From assembly GCF_032229225.1 (NCBI RefSeq), contig NZ_CP135076.1, positions 3,121,594 through 3,185,593 of the forward strand: a stretch of 64,000 nt of DNA, read 5' to 3'. Within the stretch, counting starts at the first letter, position 1. Every line of letters starts with the position of its first letter. The DNA comes from Stakelama saccharophila (GTDB taxonomy: Bacteria > Pseudomonadota > Alphaproteobacteria > Sphingomonadales > Sphingomonadaceae). The translations under genes and the position numbers were made by a program. The notes below the pieces were generated by a model. The model was not told where the DNA came from. It searched no databases and worked only from the letters and a program-made list of their open reading frames with translations. Below are positions 31,864-40,826 of the stretch, in pieces.

Positions 31864-34331
31864 TCCCGCGTGCAACCTATCGCCTGCAATTTCACAAGGG
31901 CTTCACCTTCGCCGATGCCGAGGCGCTGATCCCCTATCTCCACAACCTCGGCATCAGCCATCTCTATGCCTCGCCGATCACCACCGCGCGCCGGGGTTCG
32001 ATGCACGGCTACGATGTCGCCGATCCCACGCGCATCAATCCGGAGATCGGCGGCGAAGCGGGGTTCCGCTCGCTGGTGGCGGCGCTGCGGTCGCACGGCA
32101 TGGGCGTCATCGTCGACATCGTGCCGAATCACATGGGCGTCGCCGGCGGTGACAACCCGTGGTGGAACGACGTGCTGCGCCATGGCCGCGCCAGCGCCTA
32201 TGCCGATTTCTTCGACATCGACTGGCGGCACAAGGTCATGCTGCCGATCCTCGGTGCGCCGCTGGACGAGGTGATCGCGGCGGGCGAGATCGGGGTCGAT
32301 GCGAGCGGCGCCGAGCCGGTGCTGAGCGTCTATGGCGAGCATCGCGTGCCGATCCGGCCGGCGGATCACGCCATCGCGAGCGCCGTGGAGAGCCACGCCG
32401 AGATCGCGGCACTGCTCGATCGGCAGCATTATCGCCTCGTCTGGTGGCGTGTCGCCAATGACGAACTCAACTGGCGCCGCTTCTTCACGATCAACGACCT
32501 GGCCGGGCTGCGCGCCGAAGACGAGCGCGTGTTCGAGGCCACGCACGCGCTCTATTTCCGGTTGTACGAAGAAGGCCTGATCGACGGCGTCCGGGTCGAC
32601 CATATCGACGGCCTCACCGATCCCGCGGGCTATTGCCGCCGCCTGCGCGAGCGGTTCGCCGCGACCGGGGAACGTACCGATGCCGCGCGCGGGCACGCTT
32701 ATATCGTCGTGGAGAAGATCCTCGCGCCGGGGGAGATGCTGCCGCCGGACTGGCCGGTCGACGGCACCAGCGGCTACGATTTCATGGCGGATGTGACGGC
32801 ACTTCTGAACGAGCCCGCCGGCGAACCGCCGCTCACCCGCTTATGGGACGAAATGGCGCGCGACGCCGACACTTTCGCGGCGGTCGAACGCACCGCGCGC
32901 CGCGAGATGCTGTCCTGGGCGTTCGCTGGCCAGCTCGATGGCTGTGTCGAGGCCTTTGTAGCGCTTGCCCGCTCGAACGGCGAAACGCACGCGCTCACAC
33001 CCCATATGCTGCGGCGCGCGATCGAACGCGCGCTGTGGGCTTTTCCCGTCTATCGCACCTATGGAACCGGAACTGGCGCTCCGCCGGGCGACGGCTCCGT
33101 GCGCAACCGGGTCCGCGAACGCGCCGCGCCCTATAGCGCGCCCGGCGAACGCGGCGTACTGGACAGGCTGCTCGACTGGCTCGCGGGCGAAGGTCCCGGC
33201 GATCCGGCGCTCGCCGCAGAGGCGGTACGACGCTTCCAGCAATTGGCGGCGCCGATCGCGGCGAAGGCGGTCGAGGATACCGCCTTCTACCGCTACGGCC
33301 GGTTGCTGTCGCTCAACGACGTCGGCGGCGATCCGGGCCGGTTCGCACTTTCACCCGATGATTTCCTGCGCACGGTCGCGCGGCGGGCGGAGCAGCACGC
33401 CAATGCCATGCTTGCCACCGCCACCCACGATCACAAACGCGGCGAAGACACGCGCGCGCGGTTCGCGGTGCTCAGTGCCATGCCCGAAGCCTGGCGCTGC
33501 GCCGTCGCCGACTGGGATTCACTCGCTCACGGCGCGGACAGCGGCATCCATCCGGCCGACCGCTACATGCTCTATCAAACGCTGCTGGGAGCGTTCCCGC
33601 CCGGTCCGTCGGAACGCAACGCCGAAGTTCTTGCGGACTTTGCCGAGCGTGTCGTCGGCTGGCAGGTGAAGGCGCTGCGCGAGGCCAAGCGCCGTTCATC
33701 CTGGGCCGCCCCCGACGAAGCATATGAGGCTCGCTGCACGACCTTCGTCCGCAGCCTCCTCGATCCACAATGTTCGGGCGGGTTTCTTTCCAGCCTGGAC
33801 GCGTTCCTTCGCCGTATTCACGCCCCGGCGATGGCGAACAGTCTCGCCCAGACAGGGCTGCGCTACCTGCTGCCGGGAGTTCCCGATTGTTACCAGGGCG
33901 CCGAGCTCCTCGACCTCAGCCTCGTCGATCCGGACAACCGCCGACCGGTGGACTTCGACTTGCGCCGCGCCGTTCTCGACGGAGATTCGAACGCGCCCGG
34001 CGCGCGCAAGCTGGCGCTGATCCGGACACTGCTGGCGCTGCGCCGCGACTGCCCGATGCTGTTCAACGGCGGACCAATCAAGCGGACTTCCGTAAAGGGC
34101 GAGCGCAAGGACCACATTCTCGCCTGGACTTGCCGTCACGGGGACCGCGTCTTGTTCGCCGCGGTCGCGATCCGCCTTGCGCCGGCCCTGGCCGACACGG
34201 ACAACTGCACGCCGGAGCCCGCATGGTGGGCCGATACCGCCATCCTGGCGCCCGGTGACAGATGGATCGCGGCCGCGGACTGCTTTGCCGATTCGCCCGT
34301 CAGCGCGTCGATCATCTCTGCCCGCTCATAG
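31860..34331 (+). CDS. treY: Malto-oligosyltrehalose synthase TreY
   Basis: 823 aa from ATG 31860, overlapping the malQ stop. It isomerises the reducing-end glucose of a maltodextrin to an alpha,alpha-1,1 link. Family start IPRATYRLQFHKGFTFADAE, then SPITTARRGSMHGYDVADP, nucleophile Asp247 in GVRVDHIDGLTDP, Glu285 in YIVVEKIL, Asp524 in THDHKRGED. Last gene of the operon; a hairpin lies 160 nt downstream. The much longer frame reported upstream of this ATG is a shadow of malQ. Confidence 0.94.
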   Translation: MIPRATYRLQFHKGFTFADAEALIPYLHNLGISHLYASPITTARRGSMHGYDVADPTRINPEIGGEAGFRSLVAALRSHGMGVIVDIVPNHMGVAGGDNPWWNDVLRHGRASAYADFFDIDWRHKVMLPILGAPLDEVIAAGEIGVDASGAEPVLSVYGEHRVPIRPADHAIASAVESHAEIAALLDRQHYRLVWWRVANDELNWRRFFTINDLAGLRAEDERVFEATHALYFRLYEEGLIDGVRVDHIDGLTDPAGYCRRLRERFAATGERTDAARGHAYIVVEKILAPGEMLPPDWPVDGTSGYDFMADVTALLNEPAGEPPLTRLWDEMARDADTFAAVERTARREMLSWAFAGQLDGCVEAFVALARSNGETHALTPHMLRRAIERALWAFPVYRTYGTGTGAPPGDGSVRNRVRERAAPYSAPGERGVLDRLLDWLAGEGPGDPALAAEAVRRFQQLAAPIAAKAVEDTAFYRYGRLLSLNDVGGDPGRFALSPDDFLRTVARRAEQHANAMLATATHDHKRGEDTRARFAVLSAMPEAWRCAVADWDSLAHGADSGIHPADRYMLYQTLLGAFPPGPSERNAEVLADFAERVVGWQVKALREAKRRSSWAAPDEAYEARCTTFVRSLLDPQCSGGFLSSLDAFLRRIHAPAMANSLAQTGLRYLLPGVPDCYQGAELLDLSLVDPDNRRPVDFDLRRAVLDGDSNAPGARKLALIRTLLALRRDCPMLFNGGPIKRTSVKGERKDHILAWTCRHGDRVLFAAVAIRLAPALADTDNCTPEPAWWADTAILAPGDRWIAAADCFADSPVSASIISARS

Positions 34332-34492
34332 CCGCCGGGCAAGCTGCCGTGTGACGCACGCCGCGGCCGCGCGATGGAAACCGCCGGATAGCCGATCACG
34401 AGGCCGGAAGGTGGAGAGACGCGGCGGCGGGTTGCTGATCCAACGCGACGCGAACGACCTGGTCGCCCGGCCGGAACCCGGCGCGGGCGAGA
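34332..34492. other. Intergenic region between treY and the DUF4142 gene
   Basis: About 160 bp between convergent genes with no supported coding sequence. Nothing seen beyond the terminator-like hairpin that follows it. Confidence 0.4.
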
Positions 34493-34518
34493 GATCGGGG
34501 GCGCTGTCGCCCCCGATC
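34493..34518. terminator. Hairpin between the convergent treY and DUF4142 genes
   Basis: A perfect 11-bp stem, GATCGGGGGCG paired with CGCCCCCGATC around CTGT. It touches the stop codon of the minus-strand gene. No T-run on either side, so it is a terminator-like or RNA-end-protecting hairpin serving both genes. Confidence 0.5.
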
Positions 34519-35140
34519 ACGATCGGTTGGACAGATCCTGCAGGCGGTCGATATGCTTCTGCACGATCGGCACCGCCTGTTGCGCGGCGTCCTTGAGTTC
34601 GGGCGTGTCGCCATTCTGGGCGTAGTTCCGCAGCATGGTCAAAGCCTTCTGGTGCGCCGGCGTCTGCTGCGCGAGATACGCCTTGTCGAACTCGTCTCCC
34701 GTCAGCGGCTTGAGCTGCGCGATCATCTGCTGCTGATCGGCGGTCAGCGCGGGCGGCGGCGGCGTCATGCCGGCCTTGTTGGCGGCGGCTTTCACAGCGT
34801 CGGTGGTCTTCGTATGGTCGGTCACCATCATGTTCGCGAACTCGCGAATATCATCGTCCTCGGTCTTTTGCAGCGCCAGCTTGGCCGACTGGATCTCGTA
34901 CAGGTCGCTGGCGCCGGCAGCCTTGACGAAGGCGGTGGCGTCGGTCGGCATTGGCGCGGCACCGTTCATCATCGGCTCGTTCGCCATCATGTCACCGCCA
35001 AAGGCGTCGTTCCCCATCAGCGAATCGCGGGACATACCGGACATTGCGGCGTTGTTGTCCGGCGCGCCATTCGGGTCAGAGGAACATGCCGCCAAAGCGA
35101 GCACCGGGGCGAGCACGGCAAGGGACGCAAATACGCGCAT
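34517..35140 (-). CDS. DUF4142 domain lipoprotein
   Basis: 207 aa from ATG 35140, behind AGGAGAG. Lipoprotein signal MRVFASLAVLAPVLALAACSS with lipobox LAAC. A Met/Asn/Asp-rich linker (35-75) follows, then a helical DUF4142 domain (ferritin-like bundle): FVKAAGASDLYEIQSAKLAL, FANMMVTDHTKTTDAVKAAA, YLAQQTPAHQKALTMLRNYA. Such proteins are periplasmic or outer-membrane-attached, often linked to stress; function unknown. An in-frame start at 35167 is less likely because it would precede the signal peptide. Confidence 0.85.
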   Translation of the reverse strand: MRVFASLAVLAPVLALAACSSDPNGAPDNNAAMSGMSRDSLMGNDAFGGDMMANEPMMNGAAPMPTDATAFVKAAGASDLYEIQSAKLALQKTEDDDIREFANMMVTDHTKTTDAVKAAANKAGMTPPPPALTADQQQMIAQLKPLTGDEFDKAYLAQQTPAHQKALTMLRNYAQNGDTPELKDAAQQAVPIVQKHIDRLQDLSNRS

Positions 35141-35693
<553 letters not shown>

Positions 35694-35882
35694 GACGGCC
35701 GATCGCAGGACGCCTTCAGGCAAGGGTCCGGTGCTACACCATCTGTCAGCGCGGCGCTCCCCCGATCGCACGGGATGCAGCGCACGCCCGGTAGCTTCCC
35801 AACCCTGTGAAGGCGGACGGCATGTCTGTTCCCCTCCCGAACCCGGCGGTAGCGGTCAGCGCTGTCGCGCTTCGCCGCGTAT

Positions 35883-36095
35883 TCAACGGCGCACCAGGCC
35901 GGTGGAAATGACGAGGAATTCCGAACCGTTCAGCGGCCGAACGGCCTCACCGCTGCTCAGCGCAAGCCGTTCGGCACCGATGCGAACCCGCTTTCCGGCA
36001 TCGGTCTCCTCTGCCCGAAGGAAACGGTAGCGCAGGACTTGCAGCGGCGTGAGATCGTCGCCTGTTACCGCAATGCGTTCGACGATCTGTTCCAT
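35883..36095 (-). CDS. Small protein of unknown function downstream of the Rrf2 remnant
   Basis: 70 aa from ATG 36095, 4 nt after the stop of the Rrf2-type reading frame and so likely co-transcribed. Sequence MEQIVERIAVTGDDLTPLQV suggests a helical start, followed by beta-type strands (GKRVRIGAERLALSSGEAVR). No known motif recognised. It could depend on the promoter of the damaged regulator gene. Confidence 0.5.
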   Translation of the reverse strand: MEQIVERIAVTGDDLTPLQVLRYRFLRAEETDAGKRVRIGAERLALSSGEAVRPLNGSEFLVISTGLVRR

Positions 36096-36099
36096 CGGT

Positions 36100-36480
36100 T
36101 CAGGCCGTCTCCAGGTCCGGAACCCGCCGCTGCGCGTCCAGAACGGCCAGCAACTGGTCGCGCCTGCCCAATATGTCGCCCAGCGAATAGCTGTCGAATA
36201 CCGCCAAAAAGGCGCGCAGCGCCTCATTCACCACCGCGGTCAAACCGCAGGCGGGGGCGATGACGCAATTGGCGCAGTCGACCAGGTCGAAACCCTCCTC
36301 GGTCATCCGCAACACCTCGCCCAGCCTGATCTCGTCGGCCGGGCGGGCCAGCCGGATGCCGCCCGCACGCCCGCGAACGCTGTCGACAAAGCCGGCCCTG
36401 GCCAGGCCATGCACAACCTTTGTGAGATGGTTGCGCGAGATCTGCTTCCCGCCAAGGCGGCGGTCGCGCACGATACGCAT
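36100..36480 (-). pseudogene. Rrf2-family (NsrR-like) regulator, 5' end lost
   Basis: From ISRNHLTKVVHGLARAGFV onward it is a normal Rrf2 protein: the wing VRGRAGGIRLARPADEIRLG and three Cys in DCANCVIAPACG, the Fe-S cluster ligands of NsrR-type nitric oxide sensors. The usual start of the family (a helix beginning MRLT-YALR and about 30 residues) is missing; homology begins at about 36444 and unrelated sequence precedes it. The 5' end abuts the equally truncated MFS gene on the other strand. The recognition helix is partly gone, so it is probably non-functional. Confidence 0.65.
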
Positions 36481-36519
36481 GCGATTACCGTCGCCGCGCC
36501 GGAGGATGCAGCCCTCGGC

Positions 36520-37609
36520 CCCGCGCATTGGCGGCTTATGATGGTGCTCGTCGTCGCGCTGACCATCGACGTAATGAAGCCGGCGACGCGGGGGTTAACC
36601 ATGCCGGCATGGAGGCCGAATATGGCGTGACCTCCGCCCATGCGGCGCTGGTGCCCTTCTCCGCCATCGCGGGAACGGTGACCGGATCGGTCCTGTGGGG
36701 CGCGATCGCCGATCTCTACGGCCGCAAGGCATCGATTCTCCTGTCGGCGGTGATGTTCGTCGGCACCTCGATCTGCGGCGCGATGCCCTCGCTCGGCTGG
36801 CACATCTTCATGTGTTTCCTGATGGGCCTGGCCGCGGGCGGGATGCTGCCCGTCACCTATGCGCTGCTGCGCTGTTCCCCGAATCGCCCGCCTATCTGAT
36901 CGCCCGCGGCCGGCGGCGCGAGGCGCAGCGCATCATGCAGGCCTTCGGTGCGCATGCCGAGGTGAAGCGCGACACGGTCCCGAGCGCCGCACCGGCCGCA
37001 CCGATGCCCAGGTCGATGACCGGCAAGCTGGCCGCGCTCAGCCTGACCGCGCTCGCCTGGGGACTGATCAATTTCGGGCTGATCCTGTGGCTTCCGGCCG
37101 ACCTGGTCGCGCGCGGCTACAGCGTCGAGATCGCGAGCGCGCTGCTCGCCAAGTCGGCGCTGATCGCGCTGCCGATGGTGTTCGTCGCCGCCGCGCTCTA
37201 TAGCCGCTGGAGCACCAAGCGGACCGTGACCGCAATGATCGCGCTGACGCTCCTCGGCCTTGCCGGCATATTCTGGCTCGCCTGGATCGGCGGCAGCCCG
37301 GTGCTGCCGGTGGCGCTGCTGATCCTGGGCATCAACGGCGTGATCGCGACGCTGCTGCCTGATACCGCCGAAAGCTTCCCGCTGCGCGTGCGCGGCCGGG
37401 CGACCGGTTGGGTGGCGGCGTGCAGCAAGGGTGGCGCGCTGATCGCGCAGCTTCTGGGCGTTCTCGCGCTCGAACCCGACCTGGAGAACGCCGCTGTGCT
37501 GATGCTTGCGCCGACCGCAGTGGCGCTGGTGCTGGTCGTCTGGTTCGGCCGCGAGACGCGCGGACGCGATCTGCGCAGCCTGGACGTTGCCGATACCGCA
37601 ACCGCGTGA
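36520..37609 (+). pseudogene. Major facilitator superfamily transporter, multiply disrupted
   Basis: Fragments in three frames form one MFS porter: HWRLMMVLVVALTIDVMKP (first helix), then after a one-base loss at about 36607 the frame MEAEYGVTSAHAALVPFS with the signature GAIADLYGRKASIL, then VTYALL, and after a further shift at about 36870 PESPAYLIARGRRREAQRI with helices 7-12. About 90 residues expected between helix 4 and the PESP loop are missing, so a deletion as well as frameshifts has occurred. The PESP-RG-R loop places it with sugar/aromatic-acid porters of the NiaP/SP type. Not functional as read. Confidence 0.7.
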
Positions 37610-37668
37610 GGCCGCGGCGGCGCACGAATCATCGAAAATTCACGATGGGTCTTGCCGTCGGCGCGGGC

Positions 37669-37683
37669 CACCGATATTCGGTG
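37669..37683. promoter_or_regulatory. Candidate ArsR operator
   Basis: A perfect dyad CACCGA-TAT-TCGGTG ending 4 nt before the arsR start codon. A second, shorter dyad, CATCG/CGATG, lies at 37630-37647. ArsR proteins bind inverted repeats at their own promoters. Confidence 0.45.
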
Positions 37684-37687
37684 ATCA

Positions 37688-38017
37688 ATGGATACCGATG
37701 CGGCTCTTGCGGCGCTGTCCGCGCTTGCGCACCCGACGCGGCTCGATGCCTTTCGCCGGCTCGTCCGGGCCGAGCCGGCGGGACTGTCGACCGGCCAGTT
37801 GGTTGCGGCGTCGGGCCTTGGTCAGAGCACCCTTTCCAGCCATCTGGCGGTGCTGGTCGCCGCCGGCCTGGTGACGCCCGAAAAGCGCGGCCGGCAGATG
37901 ATCCAGCGAGCCGATATCGAACGGCTGCGCGCGCTGATGCTGTTCCTCGCCCGGGATTGCTGCAACGGCAGTGCCGACCTGTGCGAACCGCTTATCGCCG
38001 ACCTCGCCTGCTGTTGA
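37688..38017 (+). CDS. arsR: ArsR-family metalloregulator
   Basis: 109 aa winged-helix repressor expected to release DNA when it binds As(III). Recognition helix in [20 protein letters not shown], wing in [13 protein letters not shown]. Cys residues are at the C-terminal side ([11 protein letters not shown], and final ACC) rather than in the classic ELCVCDL helix, a plausible arsenite site in the alphaproteobacterial type. Short GGTGA before ATG 37688. First gene of arsR-arsC-arsB; arsC starts 11 nt later. Confidence 0.9.
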   Translation: MDTDAALAALSALAHPTRLDAFRRLVRAEPAGLSTGQLVAASGLGQSTLSSHLAVLVAAGLVTPEKRGRQMIQRADIERLRALMLFLARDCCNGSADLCEPLIADLACC

Positions 38018-38028
38018 AGGAACGCGCC

Positions 38029-38457
38029 GTGCCGAGCGATGTCATCATCTATCACAATCCCGATTGCGGCACCTCGCGCAACGTGCTGGCAATGATCCGC
38101 AACGCCGGGATCGCGCCGCATATCATCGAATATCTGAAGACGCCGCCGTCGCGCGCGATGCTCGAACAGCTCATCGCGCGGGCCGGGGTCGCGCCGCGCG
38201 GATTGCTGCGCGAAAAGGGCACGCCCTATGGCGAACTGGGCCTGGGCGACGAAAGCCTGTCGGACGCGGCGCTGATCGACGCGATGATGGCGCATCCGAT
38301 CCTCATCAACCGACCGCTGGTGGTGAGCCCGCTCGGCGTGAAGCTGTGCCGTCCATCGGAAACGGTGCTCGACATCCTGCCGTCGCCACAGCGCGGCGCC
38401 TTCGTGAAGGAAGACGGCGAACGGGTCGTCGGCGAATCGGGCCAGCGCATCGCCTGA
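38029..38457 (+). CDS. arsC: Arsenate reductase ArsC (glutaredoxin-linked)
   Basis: 142 aa from GTG 38029 with AAGGA upstream. Reduces arsenate to arsenite using glutathione and glutaredoxin. The active Cys13 lies in [13 protein letters not shown], with [11 protein letters not shown] and the [17 protein letters not shown] loop of the ArsC/Spx fold. The stop overlaps arsB (TGATG), so reduction and export are translationally coupled. Confidence 0.94.
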   Translation: MPSDVIIYHNPDCGTSRNVLAMIRNAGIAPHIIEYLKTPPSRAMLEQLIARAGVAPRGLLREKGTPYGELGLGDESLSDAALIDAMMAHPILINRPLVVSPLGVKLCRPSETVLDILPSPQRGAFVKEDGERVVGESGQRIA

Positions 38458-39743
38458 TGCTGCTCGCCATCCTGATCTTCGTCGCCACGATCGCGCTGGT
38501 GATCTGGCAGCCGCGCGGGCTGGGCATCGGCTGGAGCGCGATGGGCGGCGCGCTGGTCGCACTTCTGACCGGTGTCGTCGCGCTGTCCGACGTTCCGGTG
38601 GTGTGGGACATCATCTGGAACGCGACGGCTGCGTTCGTCGCGGTGATCCTGATCAGCCTGATCCTCGACCGCGCGGGATTCTTCGAATGGGCGGCGCTGC
38701 ACGTCGCGCGCTGGGGCGGGGGCGACGGGCGACGGCTGTTCGCGCTGGTCGTGCTGCTCGGCGCGGGCGTCGCGGCGCTGTTCGCCAATGACGGCGCGGC
38801 GCTGATCCTGACGCCGATCGTCATCGCGATGCTGCGGGCGCTCGGCTATAATGAGAAGGCGACGCTGGCGTTCGTCATGGCGGCGGGATTCATCGCCGAC
38901 ACGTCCAGCCTGCCGCTGGTCGTCTCCAACCTCGTCAACATCGTCTCGGCCGATTTCTTCGATATCGGCTTCGGCGATTATGCGCTGGTGATGGTCCCGG
39001 TCGACCTCGCCGCGACCGCCGCGACGCTCGCCGCGCTGTTGCTCTTCTTCGGCAAGGACATTCCGCGCCGCTACGATGTCGCACAGCTCCGCGCCCCGGC
39101 CGAGGCGATCCATGACCGCGCCACGTTTCGCGCCGGCTGGGTGGTGCTGGCGTTGCTGCTGATCGGCTTCTTCGTCCTCGATCCGCTGGGCGTGCCGGTG
39201 AGCGCCACGGCGGCGGCGGGTGCGATCGTGCTGATCACCATCGCCGCCAAAGGCCGGATCATCCCCACGCGGAAGGTCGTCCGCGAAGCGCCGTGGCAGG
39301 TCGTGATCTTCTCGCTCGGCATGTATCTCGTCGTCTATGGCCTGAAAAATGCCGGCCTGACGACCGCGCTCGCCGGGCTGCTGGCGCGCTCGGCGGAAGG
39401 CGGGGTATGGGGCGCGGCGTTCGGCACCGGAATCCTCGCCGCCCTGCTGTCTTCGATCATGAACAACATGCCGACCGTCCTGGTCGGCGCGCTGTCGATC
39501 GACGCGACAGGAGCGAGCGGCGCGGTGCATCAGGCGATGGTCTATGCCAATGTCATCGGCTGCGATCTGGGGCCGAAGATCACCCCGATCGGCTCGCTCG
39601 CCACGCTGCTCTGGCTCCATGTACTCGGGCAGAAGGGCGTCAGGATCGGCTGGGGCTATTATTTCCGCGTGGGGCTCACGCTGACCACGCCGATCCTGCT
39701 GGTAACGCTCGCGGCGCTGGCGCTCAGGCTGTCGCTGGCATGA
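38457..39743 (+). CDS. arsB: Arsenite efflux pump ArsB
   Basis: 428 aa, inner-membrane arsenite/antimonite exporter with about 11-12 hydrophobic segments. Signature stretches [21 protein letters not shown] and [17 protein letters not shown] are the paired core loops of the ArsB family, and [20 protein letters not shown] is also typical. No ArsA gene is present, so it probably runs on the proton gradient. Convergent with the GntR gene 78 nt away. Confidence 0.93.
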   Translation: MLLAILIFVATIALVIWQPRGLGIGWSAMGGALVALLTGVVALSDVPVVWDIIWNATAAFVAVILISLILDRAGFFEWAALHVARWGGGDGRRLFALVVLLGAGVAALFANDGAALILTPIVIAMLRALGYNEKATLAFVMAAGFIADTSSLPLVVSNLVNIVSADFFDIGFGDYALVMVPVDLAATAATLAALLLFFGKDIPRRYDVAQLRAPAEAIHDRATFRAGWVVLALLLIGFFVLDPLGVPVSATAAAGAIVLITIAAKGRIIPTRKVVREAPWQVVIFSLGMYLVVYGLKNAGLTTALAGLLARSAEGGVWGAAFGTGILAALLSSIMNNMPTVLVGALSIDATGASGAVHQAMVYANVIGCDLGPKITPIGSLATLLWLHVLGQKGVRIGWGYYFRVGLTLTTPILLVTLAALALRLSLA

Positions 39744-39821
39744 CTCCGATCGAGAGAGACGTTTCCGATGGCGCGACTTCGCCGATTTTCCTATTCGCGG
39801 TTCGCGATCGAGGCGGCGCGG

Positions 39822-40538
39822 TTATTCGGGGGCCGTTGCCGATTCCATCAGATCGAGGACATCGCCGATGATGCGGCGCATCGATATCCGCGCGGCGTCG
39901 GCGTCGCGCGCGAGGACGGCGTCGCACACCGCGGCATGGTCGACCACGCTGGCCGAACGCCCCTTGATCCGATTGGTGAAGCGGATCGAATGGCGCAGCG
40001 CCGTCGATACGACATCGCGAAACTGCGCGAAGAAGGGATTTCCCGAGGCCTGCAGCACGGCGACATGGAAAGCGATGTCGGCGTCGAGCACGTCGTCCTC
40101 GCCCCGGTCGGCAGCCTGCATACGCGCCAGTCCGGCGGAAATCGCCGCATGCTGCTGCGCATCGCCGAATGCCGCCGCCAGCGCTGCCGCTTCCGGCTCG
40201 ATCGCCGTTCGAAGCTGATTGAACTCGCGCAGCAACTCCACCGAGAAGCTGCGATCGAGCATCCAGCGCAGCACGTCGGTATCGAACAGGTTCCAGTTGC
40301 CCGACGGCTGCACCATCGTGCCCTGACGCGGCCGTGCGCTCAACAATCCCTTGGCGGTCAGCATCTTCACCGCCTCGCGCGTGACCGAACGGCTGACCCC
40401 GTGTTGCTTCGCCAATTCGCCTTCCGTGGGGAAAGGCGTGTCGGCATAGACCCCGGTGATGATCGCCCTGCCCAGATTGTCGAGCAGACCATAGGTCAGG
40501 TTGCGGCCCAATTGGTCTCGCGGGTCGGCCGACGTCAT
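39822..40538 (-). CDS. FadR-type GntR-family transcription regulator
   Basis: 238 aa from ATG 40538. N-terminal winged helix LGRAIITGVYADTPFPTEGEL, with recognition segment HGVSRSVTREAVKMLTAKGLL and wing RPRQGTMV. All-helical FCD effector domain follows, with the metal-binding Asp/His pattern (DADIAFHVAVLQASGN, then DHAAVCDAV). WNLFDTDVLRWML is shared with regulators of sugar-acid use, so the ligand may be a sugar acid. Divergent from the TonB-dependent receptor gene, which it may control. A longer frame to 40628 lacks domain support. Confidence 0.85.
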   Translation of the reverse strand: MTSADPRDQLGRNLTYGLLDNLGRAIITGVYADTPFPTEGELAKQHGVSRSVTREAVKMLTAKGLLSARPRQGTMVQPSGNWNLFDTDVLRWMLDRSFSVELLREFNQLRTAIEPEAAALAAAFGDAQQHAAISAGLARMQAADRGEDDVLDADIAFHVAVLQASGNPFFAQFRDVVSTALRHSIRFTNRIKGRSASVVDHAAVCDAVLARDADAARISMRRIIGDVLDLMESATAPE

Positions 40539-40826
40539 ATGCGATTTCCGTTCCGAGTGCCCGTCAACGGCGTTTCTCCCGATCTTGGTCGTTTTTCTCT
40601 TTGTCGCGTCCAACGTCGCGCAATGCAATCACGAAGCGCAGGCTCGCGGCTGCGGTAGGTGCGCGCGGGTCGGAGGAAAGGTCGCAGAGATGCAGGAACC
40701 AGAGGTTCGGTTCACGAATTTTTGCCCCCGCTGCCCGATTGGGAAACTTTTGCGACATTCGAGACTTAGGAAAGGCCCGTCGGCAACGCGCCCGGCCCGT
40801 TGACGCGTAACCACGGAGTTCCCTCG

